Source of the DNA: Nautilia sp. PV-1
GTDB lineage: Bacteria; Campylobacterota; Campylobacteria; Campylobacterales; Nautiliaceae
Direction of reading: 5' to 3'
Length of the DNA stretch: 64,000 nucleotides
NCBI RefSeq assembly: GCF_004006315.1
Contig: NZ_CP026530.1
Span: 734,501 to 798,500, forward strand
The notes beneath the pieces were generated by a model. It saw only the letters and a program-made list of their open reading frames with translations, was not told where the DNA came from and ran no database searches. Of the stretch, positions 60,141-64,000 are shown one piece after another (positions within the stretch are counted from its first letter, which is position 1; each line of letters opens with the position of its first letter). The translations under genes and the position numbers were made by a program.

Positions 60141-61123
60141 GAAAATCATTTACCTTAATGGAATTAATTATTGTTATAGTTATATTAGGTATTTTAGGGA
60201 CTATATCTATAGAAATACTGCAAAACACCTTTCAAAGCTATATAAAAACCAAAGAGCTGAACAAGCTGGCTTTAAAAACGGATATGACTCTTAACATCAT
60301 AGCTTCAAAACTTGAAAACAGAATCAAAAACAGTGTAATAGCCGTAGAATGTAATGCGACGACCAATCAGTGTATTACGAACGGTAATAAAAATTTTATA
60401 GCCATTAGCAGTCTTACACCTGCTAATAGTTATAAATATCCGGTAATAGAATGGCTTTATACTTCCCTGTATTCAAAAAGAGGAATGTGGAATCCGGCTA
60501 AAAAATACGTGCAGCCGGGATGGAGCGGTTTTGTCGATTTAAAAGATACGAAAACCGGAAACGGAGATGAATACAACATAACCACTCCGGACAGCAATTT
60601 TACGGTAGTTCAGCAGATTGACCAGGCATGGATTAACGACTGGGGTGTTCCTAATTCCGGCAATGTATTTAATGACAGGTTTGACGTGCTGGTATTCAGC
60701 GGCAGCGACGGAAGAGGGGATTTTGATGATATAAACAATTCATACGGTTATTACGGACATAGTGCCACGAGGGTGTTTGATATTAACGCGACATCCGATA
60801 CTAAACTTGCTTTAAGGGCGATTACTGAATCTAACTCGACAACGGTATATGAAGGTTATTATATCGTTAGGGGAGCAATGGCCATAGTTCCTGTTTATAA
60901 TGCGGCTACACATGATTATAATCTGACTCTAAGATTTAATTATTTCCCTTGGAATTCGGAAATGTATATGGATGGAAACAGCACTCTTTTGGCTACACAC
61001 GTAACGCAGTTTAAATTTAAAGAAGAGGGAGGGGTTCTCAGACTGTATTTATGTATAACCTCTCCTAGTGCCAAACTGACTGATTACAATCTTACATTAT
61101 GTAAAGAAAAGGTGGTATTTTGA
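60137..61123 (+). CDS. Large pseudopilin-like protein
   Basis: A 328-residue protein with the leader MRKSFTLMELIIVIVILGIL. It lacks the Gly at -1 (Ser-Phe-Thr follows Lys) but keeps Phe at +1 and Glu at +5 and the hydrophobic helix, so prepilin peptidase may still process it. The large head has four cysteines (two in ECNATTNQC) that could form disulfides. Length suggests a GspJ/GspK- or PilW-like minor pilin. It overlaps the genes on both sides by four bases. Confidence 0.78.
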   Translation: MRKSFTLMELIIVIVILGILGTISIEILQNTFQSYIKTKELNKLALKTDMTLNIIASKLENRIKNSVIAVECNATTNQCITNGNKNFIAISSLTPANSYKYPVIEWLYTSLYSKRGMWNPAKKYVQPGWSGFVDLKDTKTGNGDEYNITTPDSNFTVVQQIDQAWINDWGVPNSGNVFNDRFDVLVFSGSDGRGDFDDINNSYGYYGHSATRVFDINATSDTKLALRAITESNSTTVYEGYYIVRGAMAIVPVYNAATHDYNLTLRFNYFPWNSEMYMDGNSTLLATHVTQFKFKEEGGVLRLYLCITSPSAKLTDYNLTLCKEKVVF

Positions 61124-61548
61124 GAAAATCGTTCAGTATGATTATTACGATAGTTTTTATTGTTGTTATGTCTATAATAGGAGTAATGATTCTTAAATTC
61201 AGTTCAGCTTCAAATGTACATGTATCAAGAAGTTTTATGGATACAAGAGCAAATTTAATGCTCAAAAGCGCCACGGAATACGCAATACTTGCTTTGCAGG
61301 GGCATGAAATAAATTCAACAAACAAGTGCCTGAATAAAATACATATGAGTGATAATCTATTTGATATAAACGTCACATATCATTATTTTATAGACGGTAA
61401 CTGTTCTTCGGTAATATGGAGCGGGTGTAAATGCAGTGAAATCAAAACGGCGGATACAAACGGCAGCGTACTGGTTTATGTAACCGTTGCTTCTAAAAAT
61501 CCAAATTTTCACATAAGAAAAGTTCGTTTTACTCTTCAAAATCCTTAA
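61120..61548 (+). CDS. Third pseudopilin-like protein without the prepilin Glu5
   Basis: A 142-residue protein with an N-terminal hydrophobic helix (RKSFSMIITIVFIVVMSIIGV) like its neighbours, but with Ile at the position of the +5 glutamate, as in GspK/PilX-type minor pilins. The head has four cysteines, three within CSSVIWSGCKC. It would cap or initiate the pseudopilus. It overlaps the preceding gene by four bases and ends the operon. Confidence 0.65.
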   Translation: MRKSFSMIITIVFIVVMSIIGVMILKFSSASNVHVSRSFMDTRANLMLKSATEYAILALQGHEINSTNKCLNKIHMSDNLFDINVTYHYFIDGNCSSVIWSGCKCSEIKTADTNGSVLVYVTVASKNPNFHIRKVRFTLQNP

Positions 61549-61557
61549 TATATAGGT

Positions 61558-61594
61558 TATAATTTAAATAACAAACGGTTAGTTTGTTATTTAA
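61558..61594. promoter_or_regulatory. hpf promoter with an adjoining 13-bp-arm palindrome
   Basis: A TATAAT (61558-61563) is followed at once by TTAAATAACAAAC (61564-61576), a GGTTA centre and GTTTGTTATTTAA (61582-61594): a perfect inverted repeat. Transcription would start within the left arm. It could be an operator, or, if read from upstream, a hairpin ending the pseudopilin operon, though no T-run follows. Confidence 0.65.
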
Positions 61595-61609
61595 TTAGAA
61601 AGGAGTACC

Positions 61610-62110
61610 ATGAACGTAACAATAGTTGGTAGGAATGTAGAGCTTACTGAAGCTATGAAAGACCATATTTCAAAAGTAGTAAGCGAAGTAGAAAAATATA
61701 ATTTAGGAATTTTACATTCAATTGTAACAATTGAAAAAGATAAAAGAGATTTCTTTACAGTGGAAATAATTATGAATATTCCTGATAAAGGTACGGCAGT
61801 AGTACATTATAAAGATAAAGATATGTATGCCGCACTTGACAAAGCGAAAGACAAACTTGAAAAACTTCTAAGAAGATATCACGATAAAATCACCGATTAT
61901 CGTAAAAAAGACAGAATCGAAGAGCTGATTGTCGAAGACGAGCAGGATGAAATCGTAGAAATGCCTTTAGATATTGAAAAACCTCTTACAATTGACGAAG
62001 CAAAAGAAGAATTTAAAAACTCAGGTTTATATTTTATGGTATTTAAAGATACTGAAGGAGAAAAAAGAGTTATTTATAGAAGAAAAGACGGAAAATTAGG
62101 ATTATATTGA
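61610..62110 (+). CDS. hpf: Ribosome hibernation-promoting factor (long form)
   Basis: Binds the 30S subunit in stationary phase and dimerises ribosomes into inactive 100S particles. The 166-residue protein has the N-terminal S30AE domain (MNVTIVGRNVELTEAMKDHI to LEKLLRRYHDKI), an acidic linker and a C-terminal dimerisation domain (KPLTIDEAKEEFKNSGLYFMVF, then VIYRRKDGKLGLY). It is a little shorter than Gram-positive long HPF. Start ATG follows AAAGGAGTACC. A strong palindrome covers its promoter, so growth-phase control is likely. Confidence 0.93.
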   Translation: MNVTIVGRNVELTEAMKDHISKVVSEVEKYNLGILHSIVTIEKDKRDFFTVEIIMNIPDKGTAVVHYKDKDMYAALDKAKDKLEKLLRRYHDKITDYRKKDRIEELIVEDEQDEIVEMPLDIEKPLTIDEAKEEFKNSGLYFMVFKDTEGEKRVIYRRKDGKLGLY

Positions 62111-62116
62111 TTTTTT

Positions 62117-62125
62117 TGTTAAAAT
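62117..62125 (+). promoter_or_regulatory. Extended -10 promoter of rpmH
   Basis: TGTTAAAAT lies 24 bases before the rpmH ATG, directly after the hpf stop. It matches the TGn-TAnAAT pattern of the other promoters here. Confidence 0.45.
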
Positions 62126-62148
62126 TCCGTCAAAAAAAAGGAGAATAA

Positions 62149-62283
62149 ATGAAAAGAACTTATCAACCAAGTAAAATCAGAAGAAAAAGAACTCACGGGT
62201 TCAGAGCCAGACTTAAGACTAAAAACGGAAGAAAAGTATTAGCTAGAAGAAGAGCTAAAGGTAGAAAAAGATTAGCGGTTTAA
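62149..62283 (+). CDS. rpmH: Ribosomal protein L34
   Basis: A 44-residue, very basic 50S subunit protein: [20 protein letters not shown], followed by [20 protein letters not shown] and Arg-Leu-Ala-Val. All conserved L34 positions are present. ATG follows AAGGAGAATAA. It opens the conserved rpmH-rnpA-yidD-yidC cluster, and the rnpA frame already runs open inside its last codons. Confidence 0.97.
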   Translation: MKRTYQPSKIRRKRTHGFRARLKTKNGRKVLARRRAKGRKRLAV

Positions 62284-62303
62284 ATAAAAAAGAAATAAAA
62301 GAT

Positions 62304-62570
62304 GTGTTGAAAAAAGGGAAGAGATTTTATAGCGATAATTTTTTATTGTATTATCTTCCCTCCGACACTTTAAAAGTGTCGCCTATAGTTTCTAAAAAAA
62401 TTTCCAAAAAAGCGGTAATCAGAAATAAAATAAAAAGAAGAATCAGATACATTGCCTATAATTTGTTAAGCAATGGCGGATTTGCAATAGTTGCCAAAAA
62501 AGACATATCGGAATATGATTTTGAAAAACTTTATGAAGAGTTTAAAAAACTTGCCACTAAAATTAATTAG
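62304..62570 (+). CDS. rnpA: Ribonuclease P protein component
   Basis: Protein cofactor of RNase P for tRNA 5' maturation. The RNR motif is clear (KKAVIRNKIKRRIRYIA). The first usual start codon is GTG 62304, giving 88 residues, but the frame is open from 62265 and the residues just before ([10 protein letters not shown]) look like the conserved N-terminal helix of RnpA. No ATG, GTG or TTG starts that part; an ATT at 62271, inside rpmH with AAAGG about ten bases before it, is a possible rare start. The true 5' end is therefore uncertain. The end overlaps yidD. Confidence 0.88.
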   Translation: MLKKGKRFYSDNFLLYYLPSDTLKVSPIVSKKISKKAVIRNKIKRRIRYIAYNLLSNGGFAIVAKKDISEYDFEKLYEEFKKLATKIN

Positions 62571-62865
62571 TTTTTATCAATTGTTTATCAGTCCCTTGCT
62601 GGGCAATAATTGCAGATATTATCCTAGCTGTTCAGAATATGCAAAAATTGAATTAGAAAACGATACTTTTTTAAGGGCTGTTTTTAAATCAACTGTACGC
62701 TTTTTAACGTGTAACCAGTTATTTAAAGGCGGTATAGATTTCCCTGTTGTTAAAAGAAAAATAAAAACAACCTTTTTTATTAAAAAGCCTAAATTAAAAT
62801 ACTGGCTTGTACCTACTAATAAAAAAGATCAATATATAGTAATAAAGGTCGAATATGGAGAATAA
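62533..62865 (+). CDS. yidD: Membrane protein insertion efficiency factor YidD
   Basis: A small membrane-associated protein that assists YidC/Sec insertion. I start at ATG 62533 (110 residues), where homology begins: LKLISFYQLFISPLLGNNCR, then YYPSCSEYA with the conserved Cys and the NQLFKGGIDFPV segment. The earlier TTG at 62491 lies in rnpA. No good ribosome site is visible, so translation is probably coupled to rnpA. The C-terminal 40 residues extend beyond the short form of the family. Confidence 0.9.
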   Translation: MKSLKNLPLKLISFYQLFISPLLGNNCRYYPSCSEYAKIELENDTFLRAVFKSTVRFLTCNQLFKGGIDFPVVKRKIKTTFFIKKPKLKYWLVPTNKKDQYIVIKVEYGE

Positions 62866-64000
62866 CGGACAATTAAAAAGAATATTAATTGCTACAGTCA
62901 TATCTTTTGCGTTTTTTGTTGCATATGATTATTTCGTGTTAACACCGAATCAGAAAGCTGCAGCGCAGATAGAACAGAATAAAACTCAAAAAACTGTCAC
63001 AAACACTAAAACAAACTCAAACGAAACAATTAAAACACAAATTAAAAAACAGCAAAACATAAAAACGGTTGCTACAATAACTTCTAAAAATTTTGAAATC
63101 AAAATAGACGCTTTAGGTAGAATAAGCAGTTTTAAACTTAAACAAAATAAATTTAACACAAAAAACGGTAAACATTTACAGCTTGTTAACTCTAAACTGC
63201 CTAAACCTCTTGAAATCAGATTTGAAAATCAGCAGCTTAACAAACTGGCTTTCACAGTACCTGTAAAAGCCGATAAAAGCAGTATTGTTTTAAATAACAA
63301 ACCTCAGGCATTGACAATTACGCAAAACTTAAAAACATTACAGCTCACAAAAATAATTACATTTTATCCAGACGGGCATTATGATGTAAAAATTAAACTT
63401 TCCAAACCGGCTATATATTATGTTACTCCGGGATACAGACCGAATGTTGCGGTAGACAAACTTACTATTCACGGTCTGGTTGTTAAGAAAAGCGACGGCA
63501 CCCTTACAATTGTAAAGGACGGAGACGCAGAAACTGAAACTATAGATAACGCCGTTGTAACTGCAGAGTTCGACAGATACTATACAACACTTCTGTTTTC
63601 AAAAAAACCTTACAGCGTTGTAATTCAGCCTGATAATGAACAAAATCCTGTTGCCTTTATCAAAGCTGACGACAACAGAGATTTTATAGGTTATATCGGA
63701 CCTAAATTCGTAGATACTTTAAAAGCTATAAATCCTCAGCTTGTAGATGTAGTTCAGTACGGAGTAGGTACATTCTTTGCAAAAAATCTGTTTTTCGTAT
63801 TGGATTTCTTTTATAAAATAGTCGGAAACTGGGGTATTGCAATTATATTACTCGTTATTTTGGTAAGACTTGTTCTGTTCCCTCTAACATATAAGGGAAT
63901 GGTAAGCATGTATAAACTTAAAGAGCTTGCTCCTAAAATGAAAGAAATACAGCAGAAATACAAAAAAGACCCTCAAAAACTTCAGCAGCATATGATGAAG
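62855..64000 (+). CDS. yidC: Membrane protein insertase YidC (5' part, cut by window end)
   Basis: Insertase for inner-membrane proteins. From ATG 62855 (after AAAGG, overlapping yidD by 11 bases) the frame stays open to the window end: 382 codons. The N-terminal membrane anchor (RILIATVISFAFFVAYDYFV) is followed by the periplasmic domain of the Gram-negative form and then the start of the conserved core (VGNWGIAIILLVILVRLVLF and LAPKMKEIQQKYKKDPQKLQ). The remaining membrane segments lie beyond the window. Confidence 0.96.
   Translation, partial: MENNGQLKRILIATVISFAFFVAYDYFVLTPNQKAAAQIEQNKTQKTVTNTKTNSNETIKTQIKKQQNIKTVATITSKNFEIKIDALGRISSFKLKQNKFNTKNGKHLQLVNSKLPKPLEIRFENQQLNKLAFTVPVKADKSSIVLNNKPQALTITQNLKTLQLTKIITFYPDGHYDVKIKLSKPAIYYVTPGYRPNVAVDKLTIHGLVVKKSDGTLTIVKDGDAETETIDNAVVTAEFDRYYTTLLFSKKPYSVVIQPDNEQNPVAFIKADDNRDFIGYIGPKFVDTLKAINPQLVDVVQYGVGTFFAKNLFFVLDFFYKIVGNWGIAIILLVILVRLVLFPLTYKGMVSMYKLKELAPKMKEIQQKYKKDPQKLQQHMMK

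Noticed and set aside
62491-62532. Upstream TTG start for yidD
   Set aside because: It lies in rnpA and adds residues before the conserved YidD start; ATG 62533 fits the family.
1-64000. tRNA, rRNA, CRISPR, prophage or intact insertion sequence
   Set aside because: All gaps were read by eye; none shows a cloverleaf ending in CCA, repeat-spacer pattern, transposase or phage genes. A tRNAscan/Infernal run would settle small RNAs.
62149-64000. Chromosomal origin near rpmH
   Set aside because: No dnaA, dnaN or DnaA-box cluster is visible; in Campylobacterota the rpmH-yidC block is not necessarily at oriC.

Overview
The window is a contiguous, gene-dense piece of a low-GC chromosome from a Campylobacterota (epsilonproteobacterial) organism. 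Three things point there: blocks of gene order shared with Campylobacter jejuni as I remember it (tsaE-lptB-rpoN, ilvB-ilvN-lpxD, nifS-nifU, cysE/tmk/coaD/ubiX/flgA, lon-bamD next to fliW-proC-pseudopilin, rpmH-rnpA-yidD-yidC); a NIF-type NifS/NifU pair used as the general Fe-S assembly system; and FqrB- and PgbA-like proteins. Sulfur-handling genes, two PPK2 enzymes and no sign of host adaptation suggest a free-living, possibly hydrothermal-vent, Nautiliales-like bacterium. The genus is an inference. I see no prophage, intact insertion sequence, CRISPR array, tRNA or rRNA.

Layout. 1-4.7 kb: the 3' end of purH, then a sulfur-oxyanion island (TDT-family permease, LysR regulator, TauE/SafE exporter, rhodanese) and a hemerythrin-like protein. 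4.8-14.2 kb: small epsilon-type unknowns, a polyprenyl synthase, guanine deaminase, an orphan ParA, PPK2, trpD, tsaE-lptB-rpoN, ybeY, queC, argB and a decayed antiporter remnant. 14.2-19.7 kb: FliW, a UvrD-type helicase, then an MFS-DedA-ABC ATPase operon with a palindrome in front. 19.7-24.1 kb: a redox cluster of two NifX-like proteins (one with an RGQGFG-repeat tail), a DUF134 regulator with a near-perfect promoter and twin operators, an SQR-like flavoprotein, a sirtuin and FqrB. 24.3-32.2 kb: proA, ppx/gppA, ilvBN, lpxD, nifS and nifU. 32.4-37 kb: a 1527-residue autotransporter. 37-49.8 kb: c-di-GMP and chemosensory proteins (CZB-EAL, a GGDEF cyclase, a NIT-domain MCP) interleaved with metabolic genes and a second PPK2. 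49.8-58.2 kb: a long minus-strand run, cysE to valS. 58.4-61.5 kb: fliW2-proC and three pseudopilin-like genes. 61.6-64 kb: hpf and rpmH-rnpA-yidD-yidC, the last cut by the window end.

Most genes sit in tight same-strand runs with 1-20 base overlaps, implying translational coupling. Where a promoter is visible it is usually an extended -10 box (TGnTAnAAT) without a clear -35. The DUF134 promoter and a sigma-54-type site before the second fliW are exceptions.

The most unusual observations are: the DUF134 promoter with paired TTGArCATATGyTCAA operators; the RG/FG-repeat tail on a NifX-like protein; a zinc-sensor (CZB) domain joined to a degenerate GGDEF and an EAL domain; 7-base repeats that supply both the Shine-Dalgarno and the TTG start codon of two unrelated genes in the same geometry; an AUG-AAA-UAA minigene with a strong ribosome site ahead of the autotransporter; an rnpA gene with no canonical start at its conserved N-terminus; and a 13-bp-arm palindrome at the hpf promoter.
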